This document shows, piece after piece, positions 17,699 to 25,454 of a stretch of DNA of 64,000 nucleotides. The DNA is from CAYPNF01 sp964411985 (GTDB lineage Bacteria; Verrucomicrobiota; Verrucomicrobiia; Limisphaerales; J093), in contig CAYPNF010000041.1 of NCBI GenBank assembly GCA_964411985.1, positions 15,841-79,840 of the forward strand, written 5' to 3'. The notes under the pieces are model-generated. The model did no database searches. It saw nothing but the letters and a program-made list of their open reading frames with translations, and had not been told where the DNA came from. The number at the start of each line of letters is the position of its first letter. Position 1 is the first letter of the stretch. The translations under genes were made by a program, and so were the position numbers.

Positions 17699-18541
17699 AT
17701 GGCGAGTTTCCCTCGATATTCAGTCAGTTCGCCGCCCGGAAGGACGGACAGTGTTCTTCAGCCTTCGGAGGAGGCGCAAAGCAAGATTCCAACAAGGAAG
17801 AAGAAACTTGCGCCCCTTCCAGGATTCGTGGCTATCGGCGTCATCTTGACTGGCTTACTCGCGCTTCTGTTCCTTCAAAACCGTTCCCTCAGCCAGGCCA
17901 GGTTGGAGAATCAGGCTTTGCGGTACGAGCTCCGTCAGATGGGGATGGATAACAAACTCCTGCTAAGCCAGCTCAACGAGGCAGGTAGCAGCGTACTCGT
18001 GGATAATGTGCGTTTCCGAGAGCTCCTGCGCTTGAAGAGCCAACCGCCCGCTGCCTCTCCGTCCACCGAGAGTGTTTCCTCTGCATTGGCCAAGGCTGCC
18101 AGGAACGAAACTGCTCCGCAGGATTCCCCAACCCAGGCTGAGGAGACTCTGCCCGACCCCAGCAAGGTACTTCCCCGCGAGTCGTGGGCCTTCTCCGCCT
18201 ATGCCACTCCGGAAGCGGCATTGCAGAGCGTGGCCTGGGCCATGAGTCAAGGCAACCTTGAGGTGTTTCTCGCAAGCATGGATCCGTCTGATCGCGCTGA
18301 AGCAGAGCGGCAGTTCGCAGGCAAAACTGAGGAAGAAAGTGCCGCCGTCCTGAGGGCCTACATCGCCCCGGTCCGCGCGCTGCGACTGGATCGAAAACAA
18401 GTCCTCGAAGACGGCCAAGTGTCCTTCGTGCTCTACTCCGCCGAACAAGACGACGGCAATGCGGTCACGAAGGACTCCACGGTGCTGACCCTCCGAAACG
18501 TGGATGGGGATTGGCGCATGAGCCTGAACCCGGAGGAATAG
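17699..18541 (+). CDS. Hypothetical single-pass membrane protein with coiled coil
   Basis: No family is recognised for this 280-residue protein. A charged N-terminus (about 1-40) is followed by one membrane segment (FVAIGVILTGLLALLFL, about residues 41-58). A short coiled coil follows (RSLSQARLENQALRYELRQM), then a Ser/Ala/Pro-rich linker (about 110-160). The C-terminal domain of about 115 residues (SAYATPEAALQSVAWAMSQG through VDGDWRMSLNPEE) resembles an NTF2/SnoaL-like alpha+beta domain in its rhythm. That comparison is an impression only. A similar layout occurs in uncharacterised verrucomicrobial proteins. It stands alone between the aldo/keto reductase and a beta-helix gene. Confidence 0.7.
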   Translation: MASFPRYSVSSPPGRTDSVLQPSEEAQSKIPTRKKKLAPLPGFVAIGVILTGLLALLFLQNRSLSQARLENQALRYELRQMGMDNKLLLSQLNEAGSSVLVDNVRFRELLRLKSQPPAASPSTESVSSALAKAARNETAPQDSPTQAEETLPDPSKVLPRESWAFSAYATPEAALQSVAWAMSQGNLEVFLASMDPSDRAEAERQFAGKTEEESAAVLRAYIAPVRALRLDRKQVLEDGQVSFVLYSAEQDDGNAVTKDSTVLTLRNVDGDWRMSLNPEE

Positions 18542-18649
18542 GCAAGCGGAGTGCCGCCCCGGAGTCACATCCCACGATTTCCAAAGGAGTTGCAACCTAT
18601 GGGAAGGTGTGTTAACTGGAGACAGTACATAAACTAACATCCGACTCAT

Positions 18650-20680
18650 ATGATGAATTGCTTACCCAGGGTGCTGTTGGCCGGGGCGACCGCACTTCTC
18701 ACCTTCTCGGCCCAAGCGAAGGTGATCACCGTCACTACGACAAATAGCGACAATCCTCCCGCAGGGACAGTCTCGCTGAAACAGGCCATAACTGATCTCC
18801 AGGACGGGGACGAAATCCGATTTAACCTGCCTGGCAGTGGCCCCTTCTTCTTACCCACCCCCGCCGGAGGTTATCCTGCCATTACGAAGAACCGCGTGAC
18901 CATTAACGGTTACTCTCAACCGGGAGCCTCCCCCAATACCAGCCCCATCCTGGCCGCCAACAATGCAAAGATTCAGATCGTGCTGGACTCTCGCCAAGGT
19001 AATTTCACTTCGATGAACTTTTGGCCGGACAACGGCAGAGCGGGCTACGGGGACACGGAGTTCGCGATTTTAGGAGTGGTGCGCGCCACCAACGTAACCA
19101 TCTCTGGCCTCAGTCTGCTAGGAGTTGCCCCCGCCTTTGACAATGCAGGCACTCTGGTAAGTGACTATGCGATCGCCTTCGGTTGCGACGACGCCGGAAC
19201 ACCCTCCGGTGGCCACGTCAGCGGTTGCTGGATCGGGGTGGCTCCCGATGGTAAAACTCTCGCTGGCCATACATATTCCATCACCGGTTTCCGCTGGCGC
19301 GATCCCGATGGGCAAAACCCAGTTTTAATGGACAACATCACGATTGGTGTGGCCAAGAAGTCCACCAATGCTCCAGCGGAATTCAACGTGATCGTGCAGT
19401 CCGCCATTCCCGTCATCATCGAAGGAAACAACACGAGGATTTCGGGCAACTTTATCGGTGTGTTGCCGGATGGGGTGACGGAATACAATGTGGCACTCGC
19501 CCAGAACGAAAGTGGCGAGCTGATCTATACTCAGGATTACCAGTACGAGGGAGCCATCGAGATCGGGCGCGGGGGCAACAATACGCTCATCGGCACCGAC
19601 GGAGATGGGGTGAATGATGCCAACGAGCGAAACGTCATCGTGGGTACGCTGCCGCCTTCCATGAATGGCTATGACCATACCATTGAGTTCTATGGGAATG
19701 CTCCGGGCACCAACATCGTGATCGCGGGCAACTACATCGGCGTCGGAATCGACGGAAGCACCTACTTCACCAACGGGGCACCTGCGATCAACGCTTCCTC
19801 CGGAAGCGCTCAGTACCGCATTGGATCGAATGTCGACGGAGTCAGTGATGACGTGGAAGGAAACGTGATTGCCAACCACTGGCCGATCAGCATGTTCCCC
19901 GCCACCCCGACTTTTACCGATCTGCTTCCGGATGGCCTCAACTTCTTCGACGAGATCTCCAAGGGATCCATCATTTCATTGCGAGGCAACTCGCTGATCA
20001 ACGACTTCCCCTACCCGGTGAGCCCGACCAAGACGGATGGTGGTGAAGCTGGAGCCTGGGTCACCAACTACTATGCTCCCGCTCTGGTGGATGCCACCAT
20101 GGGAATCACGCCAATGATCGACGCGAGCTCGACCACGGCGCGTCTAAAAGGAAAGGTGCCCGTAGCGATTGCGGAATATTCAAAGACGTACGTGGACCTT
20201 TATCTGTTAGACCAGGTGGGTCACACTAACGGCATGGCGGCGAGTATTCCGGAACTGCCTCATGGATTCATCCAGGGAAGCAAGTTCTTGGGGAGCGTCC
20301 AAGTTGACGGCGCTTCGGACCTCAACCCCAAGGCGGGCGAGTTCGAAGTGGACATTCGAAGCCTAGGGGTAGCTGCCACCAACATCACGATCACCGCGAA
20401 CTATGCGAAAAGCCCCGTTGGCACCGATGCTGCGGTGGTCTTGACCAGTCCCTTCAGCGCCCCGGTCCTACTCCAGCAATCCACCGAGGTAGATCCGCCC
20501 ACACTCTCGATTGCTCTGTCAGGGAGCACGGTGACCATCTCTTGGGAGAAAAGCGCCACTGGCTTCACCTTGCAAGCCAAGGAGAAGCTGAGCGATGCCA
20601 CCTGGACAGATGTCGGCTCCACTAACCCCACCGTGGTCACGGCGGGGACTGGCAGCAAGTTCTATCGCCTACGTAACTGA
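18650..20680 (+). CDS. Secreted beta-helix protein with C-terminal FYR tail
   Basis: The 676-residue protein has a signal peptide (LLAGATALLTFSAQA). A long region then shows the right-handed beta-helix rhythm, with repeated N-rich turns such as NVTISGLSLLGVAP, NTRISGNFIGVLPDG and NIVIAGNYIGVGIDG, and TLIGTDGDGVNDANERNVIV-type motifs. The opening TVTTTNSDNPPAGTVSLKQA is typical of such proteins. The last 60 residues (VTISWEKSATGFTLQAKEKL, ending FYRLRN) match the tail seen in the giant proteins at 52-64 kb. A surface or extracellular role in polymer binding or cleavage is likely, but no catalytic residues are visible. A terminator hairpin follows. Confidence 0.8.
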   Translation: MMNCLPRVLLAGATALLTFSAQAKVITVTTTNSDNPPAGTVSLKQAITDLQDGDEIRFNLPGSGPFFLPTPAGGYPAITKNRVTINGYSQPGASPNTSPILAANNAKIQIVLDSRQGNFTSMNFWPDNGRAGYGDTEFAILGVVRATNVTISGLSLLGVAPAFDNAGTLVSDYAIAFGCDDAGTPSGGHVSGCWIGVAPDGKTLAGHTYSITGFRWRDPDGQNPVLMDNITIGVAKKSTNAPAEFNVIVQSAIPVIIEGNNTRISGNFIGVLPDGVTEYNVALAQNESGELIYTQDYQYEGAIEIGRGGNNTLIGTDGDGVNDANERNVIVGTLPPSMNGYDHTIEFYGNAPGTNIVIAGNYIGVGIDGSTYFTNGAPAINASSGSAQYRIGSNVDGVSDDVEGNVIANHWPISMFPATPTFTDLLPDGLNFFDEISKGSIISLRGNSLINDFPYPVSPTKTDGGEAGAWVTNYYAPALVDATMGITPMIDASSTTARLKGKVPVAIAEYSKTYVDLYLLDQVGHTNGMAASIPELPHGFIQGSKFLGSVQVDGASDLNPKAGEFEVDIRSLGVAATNITITANYAKSPVGTDAAVVLTSPFSAPVLLQQSTEVDPPTLSIALSGSTVTISWEKSATGFTLQAKEKLSDATWTDVGSTNPTVVTAGTGSKFYRLRN

Positions 20681-21110
20681 TCAACCAGCACAGCGCGAAG
20701 CTGTAGCTGTACATTTCTGTCTATCCAGAAGCCCCTTGGAACTTGCCAAGGGGCTTTTCCTTACTGCGAAGGGGATTGCGCGCACCTGTCCCCGCGATGC
20801 CTCCACTGCCCTTCGTAGCAGCGTTTCTCGCTTTCGGATCCCCTGAACGGGAGTTGTTCCCCGGGAACCTAATCCGCCGCAATGTTGAACGGCTGGCATT
20901 AATCTCGTTCATCCAGCCAACCGCTACGAAAACCCGAAGAATCGGCTTTCCTATTGACCCCACTTAAGGTATGTTATGGTACGGAATCCATGAAAGCTGT
21001 CGTGGGCGTTATGCTTTTCAGGGAAACTCCCGGCCGTTCGTGGTTGGATGGGTGGGATGAAAGGGAGAGGCTAGCTCGACCGTGGACAGCGCATCCGACC
21101 GGAGGTTCCT
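20681..21110. other. Intergenic region, terminator at left, no gene seen
   Basis: This 430-base space contains the terminator described separately and otherwise shows no supported gene. Short reading frames on both strands are inconsistent and lack family features. A TTGACC box at 20954 with TATGGT 15 bases further on is only a weak promoter candidate for the kinase-like gene at 21111. Confidence 0.5.
20729..20758 (+). terminator. Rho-independent terminator after the beta-helix gene
   Basis: A perfect 11-bp stem (AAGCCCCTTGG with CCAAGGGGCTT) closes a short loop and runs into TTTTCCTT. It lies about 50 bases after the stop codon at 20680, so it should end the transcript of the beta-helix gene. 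Confidence 0.85.
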
Positions 21111-21869
21111 ATGTTTTCTTCCATCAGCCCCGAAAAGTGCTTCGCCTTCATTAATACTCAGCTGCAGCCGCACCCGCATAGTCCGTACGCGAACAGGGAA
21201 GAAGAGCGCAAACTCGCGATCACAATCTCGCGCAAAACGGGATCCGGTTCTCTTGGAATCGCTGACGCCCTCGCTCGCATTCTTCAGGTGCGTTGGCCTA
21301 GAGAACGCTGCCAATGGACTGTTTTCGATCGCAACCTGGTGGAAAGAGTCCTCGAAGATCATCACTTACCAGGGAGGCTGGCGGGTTACATGAGGGAGGA
21401 TCGAGTAGGAGCAATCCAGGACATGATGACGGAGATCCTGGGTTTGCATCCTTCCTCGTGGGATTTGTTCCACCAGACCACCGAGACGATTCTCCGACTG
21501 GCGGAGATGGGCCAGGTGATCTTGATCGGGCGCGGCGCGAACATGGTGACAGCCAAACTGCCGCATGTCTTCCACGTAAGGCTCTGTGGGTCAAAAGAGA
21601 GACGCCTGAAGCGACTCCAGGAAAACTTAAACCTGTCCCCCGAAGCTGCAGCAGAGTTTCTCGAGAAGACCGAACGCGGACGTGAGAGATATCTCAAGGA
21701 CCACTTCAAGTCGGATATCAACGATCCTGAACTCTACCATCTTGTCATCAATACCGACCGGATCGAGTGTTCCCAGGCCGCTGAATTGATCGCAGAAGCC
21801 GCAGTGCGTTGGGGCAAGACCTATGCGATGCCGATGAAGCCGCTGATGTTAGCGACGGAACCTGTGTAG
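21111..21869 (+). CDS. Cytidylate kinase-like family protein
   Basis: This 252-residue cytoplasmic protein belongs to the cytidylate-kinase-like family (P-loop kinases related to Cmk but of unproven substrate). The P-loop-like glycine stretch lies in LAITISRKTGSGSLGIADAL (about residues 30-49). It is followed by FDRNLVERVLEDH and the lid-like region KERRLKRLQENLNLSPEAAA with TERGRERYLKDHF. The strand-end VILIGRGANMVTAKLPHVFH is characteristic of the family. A nucleotide or small-molecule kinase role is likely. The gene stands alone between the beta-helix gene and the convergent aldo/keto reductase. Confidence 0.85.
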   Translation: MFSSISPEKCFAFINTQLQPHPHSPYANREEERKLAITISRKTGSGSLGIADALARILQVRWPRERCQWTVFDRNLVERVLEDHHLPGRLAGYMREDRVGAIQDMMTEILGLHPSSWDLFHQTTETILRLAEMGQVILIGRGANMVTAKLPHVFHVRLCGSKERRLKRLQENLNLSPEAAAEFLEKTERGRERYLKDHFKSDINDPELYHLVINTDRIECSQAAELIAEAAVRWGKTYAMPMKPLMLATEPV

Positions 21870-21897
21870 TACCTGAGGCAAAGCCAATCCTCGAGAG

Positions 21898-22791
21898 CTA
21901 AGCCAACGCACGGTTGACTCGCTCGATCGCTTCGTCGATTTCTGCAGCGCTCTTAAACCCGATTACGGCTGCGTCAAGTAGACCGCACGTCATCGCAAAG
22001 CGGATCGACTTCTCGCGGTCTTCGGGAGAGGTGAATTCTCCGTTCCCGATCAGTTTCATTCCGATAATCCCCCGCCCCTTCTCCCGCATGGCTTTGATTT
22101 CCTGCGTTGCCTTGGGAACATCCCCTTTTTCATCCCACTCGAAAGTGGCACCATCGGTACGCCGCCCCTGCGGGTTCATCCGAACGAGGTGAACGTCGAT
22201 CCAATCGACCTGCGTCGCACGCGTCAGCGCTGGCAGCCCATGGCAGGAAACCCCTTTGGCGAGAATGATCTTCTTGGCTTTGGCTTCCTCGAAGACGTCC
22301 ATAAGGCGTTTCCGTTCCTCGTGCCAAGAGTTCGTGGTAGCGTAGTGCAGCAGAAGGGAGTCGATATAGTCGGTGTTGAGTTCCTTACGGTACCGGTCAA
22401 TCATCTCCATGGGCTTCTCCGGAGTGCCTGACATCTTGGTCTGGATGAACAGTTTCTCCCGTGGGAGCCCTTTGATGGCATCACGCACCCATTCATGGGT
22501 CTGATAGCTCTGGGCAGTATCGATATACCTGATCCCCTGATCGTAAGCGTAACGAACTAACCGGTTGAATCCCTCGCGTCCCAAAGCGCGCTGGACCTCA
22601 CCGCTGTTGCTGCCCGCTCCCATCCCCAAACGGCTCAACTTCAAGCCGGTTTTGCCCAGGGAAACTATGTCCGCATGAGTCCGCTTTTCGCCCACTGCCT
22701 GGAGAGACAGTCTGGAGGTGCCGAGGGCAGTCCCGGCTAAGGTGGCGGTACGGGTGAGAAAATCACGGCGGCTCAGATCGTAGGGCTGCAT
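21898..22791 (-). CDS. Tat-exported aldo/keto reductase
   Basis: This is a second exported aldo/keto reductase of about 297 residues. The N-terminus MQPYDLSRRDFLTRTATLAG carries the twin-arginine motif. The barrel begins at VSLGKTGLKLSRLGMGAGSN, with Asp and Tyr in YIDTAQSYQTHEW, Lys in FIQTKMSG and a His in SLLLHYATTN. It is only distantly similar to the enzyme at 16668 and lacks its C-terminal extension. I chose the ATG at 22791 because the upstream frame adds 17 residues before the Tat signal. The gene is convergent with the kinase-like gene, with 28 bases between their stops. Confidence 0.9.
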   Translation of the reverse strand: MQPYDLSRRDFLTRTATLAGTALGTSRLSLQAVGEKRTHADIVSLGKTGLKLSRLGMGAGSNSGEVQRALGREGFNRLVRYAYDQGIRYIDTAQSYQTHEWVRDAIKGLPREKLFIQTKMSGTPEKPMEMIDRYRKELNTDYIDSLLLHYATTNSWHEERKRLMDVFEEAKAKKIILAKGVSCHGLPALTRATQVDWIDVHLVRMNPQGRRTDGATFEWDEKGDVPKATQEIKAMREKGRGIIGMKLIGNGEFTSPEDREKSIRFAMTCGLLDAAVIGFKSAAEIDEAIERVNRALA

Positions 22792-22850
22792 GGCATGTAA
22801 TGTATTCCCCCTCAAGGGAACACACAATCGGACGATCCGCAAACCGAAAG

Positions 22851-23762
22851 TCAGAGCATCGGCACCTTCTGCGGCACGGCTTGGAAGAAGCGGCCGAGAT
22901 CTCGATCCCTCTCCGCCACAGCGGGTTTCAGCACAATCCAGTCGTTCTGAGACGAAATCTGAGCGGTATTGGCCTCGCGCCAGCGCCAGATCTCGGCGTG
23001 GCCGTCCGCAAAGCTCAGAACTCCACCGTTGTGGTGTCGCGTGGCTGGAAAACTAATCCAGGTCCAGAGAGATGCGCCGAACATGGTGAGACGTTCAGGT
23101 GCGTTGATGCCAAAGGCACTCTGTTGAATGCTCTTTTCGTTCTCATCGATGAACACGGCTGCGCGGGACGGGCCAGGATTCTGGATCTGACTGTATTTGT
23201 GCCAGCAAAGGGCGTATTCCTCGCTTTCTGGTTCAGGCCGGAAATTCATATACATGCTCATGGAGACGCTGCGGGTCCGCGGAAGCCTGCCCTCATCCCG
23301 CACCGTGGTTTTGTCTGCAGGACATCGGTAAATCTGCAAGGAAGCATTGTACGGAAAGAGAACGCCTCGCTGAATGTTGGTGGGGGTCGTGTCAGACCAG
23401 GCGTTGCCCTGAAGCCAAGAGCCGGGATCAGCGGTCCAGCCTTCTCGCTTGGCAAGATCCCCAGGGTTCAAGGCCACATTTCCTGGCATGCGATCCGCGT
23501 TGTCCTCGCAGTACATCTGCCAGCAGAGCTGAAGCTGCTTGAAGTTGTTCAGGCAAGCCGTCGAATGAGCCCGGGCTTTGGCTTTGCTTAGGGCAGGGAG
23601 CAAGAGGCTGGCGAGGATGCCGATGATGGCGATCACCACCAGCAACTCGATCAATGTAAACCCGCGCGAAGAGTGGGAAGTGGTCTGAGGTCGCGACACG
23701 TCGCACGAGCGATCACAAGCCTGATCCGTTGCCGTACGCCGAGGGTTTTCTGGAATTCTCAT
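22851..23762 (-). CDS. Prepilin-type protein with N-terminal methylation motif (PVC DUF1559-like)
   Basis: The GFTLIELLVVIAIIGILASL motif is a type IV pilin/pseudopilin processing site with its hydrophobic helix. It is followed by LLPALSKAKARAHSTACLNN. The C-terminus has the GGVLSFADGHAEIWRW block typical of the very large verrucomicrobial and planctomycetal prepilin-like families. These proteins are thought to be processed by a prepilin peptidase, but few have known roles. About 33 residues precede the processing site if translation starts at 23762. An alternative start at 23816 would add 18 more. The gene is divergent from the HAD-Nudix gene. Confidence 0.87.
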   Translation of the reverse strand: MRIPENPRRTATDQACDRSCDVSRPQTTSHSSRGFTLIELLVVIAIIGILASLLLPALSKAKARAHSTACLNNFKQLQLCWQMYCEDNADRMPGNVALNPGDLAKREGWTADPGSWLQGNAWSDTTPTNIQRGVLFPYNASLQIYRCPADKTTVRDEGRLPRTRSVSMSMYMNFRPEPESEEYALCWHKYSQIQNPGPSRAAVFIDENEKSIQQSAFGINAPERLTMFGASLWTWISFPATRHHNGGVLSFADGHAEIWRWREANTAQISSQNDWIVLKPAVAERDRDLGRFFQAVPQKVPML

Positions 23763-23905
23763 AAAGTGTTGTATTTCTGTTGGTTGACTCCAAATCCTCG
23801 GCCAACCCTTCTTCAAGAATAGGCCTCGAGACTCACGTCTTCCACTAGAGATAACGACGATGAGCTCCCCCCGGTTACCTCTGGTGGGGTGCCAATCATT
23901 GCGCC

Positions 23906-23933
23906 CGGCGACAATTCAGCTACATTGTCGCCG
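23906..23933. promoter_or_regulatory. Perfect 10-bp inverted repeat ending on the start codon of the HAD-Nudix gene
   Basis: CGGCGACAAT (23906-23915) and ATTGTCGCCG (23924-23933) are exact inverted repeats separated by 8 bases. The last G of the right arm is the first base of the GTG start codon. In RNA this would form a strong stem-loop hiding the start. In DNA it could be an operator. It lies in the 170-base region between two divergent genes. Its role is inferred only. Confidence 0.6.
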
Positions 23934-25054
23934 TGATTCGCAACATCATCTTCGACTGGTCTGGCACGCTGGTGGATGACCTGCCCGCCGTGCTGTTCGC
24001 CAGCAACGCGGTCTTCCGCAGCCGCGGCGTTGCCGAACTCACACTCGACCAGTTTCGGAGGGAATTCTGCCTGCCTTTCCAGGAGTTCTACGACCGGTTC
24101 GTGCCGGACGCGCCGCTGGCAGAGCTGGAGGTTTGTTTTCATGCCCACTTTCGTGAGGCACAGCACCTCGTAACGGAACTCCCCTACGCGCTTGATTTCC
24201 TCCGGTTTTGCGAAGCCAGGGGTATTCAAACCCTGGTGCTCAGCAGCGCGCATCAGGACCACTATCACGAGCAAGCTCAGCGAACCGGGTTCGCTTCCTA
24301 CCTTCGCCACCCGTATGTCCAGGTTCGTGATAAACGCGCCAAAATCCAGGAGATCCTCCGGGAACACGGGCTCCTTCCAGAGGAGACGCTCTTTATCGGA
24401 GATATGTCGCACGATATCGAGACGGCTCATTGCGGCGGCCTTTACGCCTGCGCCGTATTGACGGGCTACAACCATCTGGACCAACTGCGGGAAGCCAAGC
24501 CTCACCTGATCGTGGAGCACCTGGGGGAACTCAGGTCGATTCTCGAACGTGCCTCCCTGAACCTGCAGCGGCACCTCGCACCTGAACGCTCTGAGGAGGA
24601 CGTCAAGTCCCTTCGCCCCATCGCCACCGTGGGGGCTCTGATCTTCAATCCTGAAGAGCAAGTGCTCCTGGTTCGAACCCGCAAGTGGTCCGATCTCTGG
24701 GGGATCCCCGGGGGTAAAATCAAACCGGGAGAACCTTCCATCGACGCGCTTCGCCGGGAATTACTGGAAGAAACCGGGCAGAGCGTCTGCGACATCCAAA
24801 TGGTGATGGTCCAAGACTGCATTCGTCCACCGGAGTTCTATCGCCCCGCCCATTTCCTGCTGTTGAACTACATCTGTCGCGCTAGCAGTCGACAATCCGT
24901 GGTTCTGAACGAGGAATCCCAGGCTTACCGGTGGTTGTCGCTTCCAGAGGCGCTGAAACTCTCCTTGAACCAACCCACTCGCGTCCTCATCGAAACGGTG
25001 CTCGCGAAGTGTCCGGCAATCCCCTTCTCCTCCTCGTCTGGAACCTCCCACTGA
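23933..25054 (+). CDS. HAD-superfamily hydrolase fused to Nudix hydrolase
   Basis: This 373-residue protein has two domains. The N-terminal half (about 1-205) is a HAD hydrolase. Its nucleophile is Asp8 in FDWSGTLVDD, motif II is the Ser of VLSSAH, Lys137 serves motif III, and Asp157 and Asp161 lie in GDMSHD. Position D+2 is Ser10 rather than the Asp usual in phosphatases. The C-terminal half (about 225-355) is a Nudix domain with a complete box from Gly261 to Gly282 (GGKIKPGE, then RRELLEETG). FolB starts 13 bases downstream. The pair could carry out dihydroneopterin triphosphate pyrophosphohydrolysis and dephosphorylation before the aldolase step. That role is inferred; nucleotide housecleaning is the main alternative. 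The start is GTG. Confidence 0.85.
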   Translation: MIRNIIFDWSGTLVDDLPAVLFASNAVFRSRGVAELTLDQFRREFCLPFQEFYDRFVPDAPLAELEVCFHAHFREAQHLVTELPYALDFLRFCEARGIQTLVLSSAHQDHYHEQAQRTGFASYLRHPYVQVRDKRAKIQEILREHGLLPEETLFIGDMSHDIETAHCGGLYACAVLTGYNHLDQLREAKPHLIVEHLGELRSILERASLNLQRHLAPERSEEDVKSLRPIATVGALIFNPEEQVLLVRTRKWSDLWGIPGGKIKPGEPSIDALRRELLEETGQSVCDIQMVMVQDCIRPPEFYRPAHFLLLNYICRASSRQSVVLNEESQAYRWLSLPEALKLSLNQPTRVLIETVLAKCPAIPFSSSSGTSH

Positions 25055-25067
25055 TCCACTCACTCTC

Positions 25068-25454
25068 ATGGACACAATCGTGATTCAGGACCTTGAAGTG
25101 CGCTATCGGGTGGGCGTACCCGAAACAGAGCGTGCCAACCCCCAGCGGCTCCTCCTCTCGCTGAACATCGGTTCCGATTTTCACGAAGCGGCCATCGCCG
25201 ATGACCTGACCAAGACCATCGACTACTACGCTGTGACGCGACGCCTCTTGGCGCTGGGGAATGACCGTTCGTGGAGGTTAATCGAAACCCTGGCGGAAGA
25301 GATTGCCGGCATCGTGCTCAGAGAATACGGTGCGGCTAAAGTGATGGTGGAGATTAAGAAATTCATCCTCCCCGAAGCGCGTCACGTGGGGGTGCGAATC
25401 GAAAGGTCGAGAGTTGTAGGCTTCAAGGATGCGCCGCTGGGGTCGGGGAGGTGA
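25068..25454 (+). CDS. folB: Dihydroneopterin aldolase
   Basis: FolB converts 7,8-dihydroneopterin to 6-hydroxymethyl-dihydropterin and glycolaldehyde in folate synthesis. The 128-residue protein fits the family length of about 120. It opens IVIQDLEVRYRVGVPETERA, with the pterin-binding Glu region. The middle has TIDYYAVTRRLL and RLIETLAEEIAGIVL, and the C-terminal block is VEIKKFILPEARHVGVRIER with the conserved lysine. It follows the HAD-Nudix gene by 13 bases and is surely co-transcribed with it. Its 3' end overlaps the stop of the convergent subtilase gene by 32 bases. No other folate genes are in the window. Confidence 0.93.
   Translation: MDTIVIQDLEVRYRVGVPETERANPQRLLLSLNIGSDFHEAAIADDLTKTIDYYAVTRRLLALGNDRSWRLIETLAEEIAGIVLREYGAAKVMVEIKKFILPEARHVGVRIERSRVVGFKDAPLGSGR

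Noticed and set aside
20954..20980. TTGACC and TATGGT before the kinase-like gene
   Set aside because: The spacer is only 15 bases and the -10 match is weak; not counted as a promoter.
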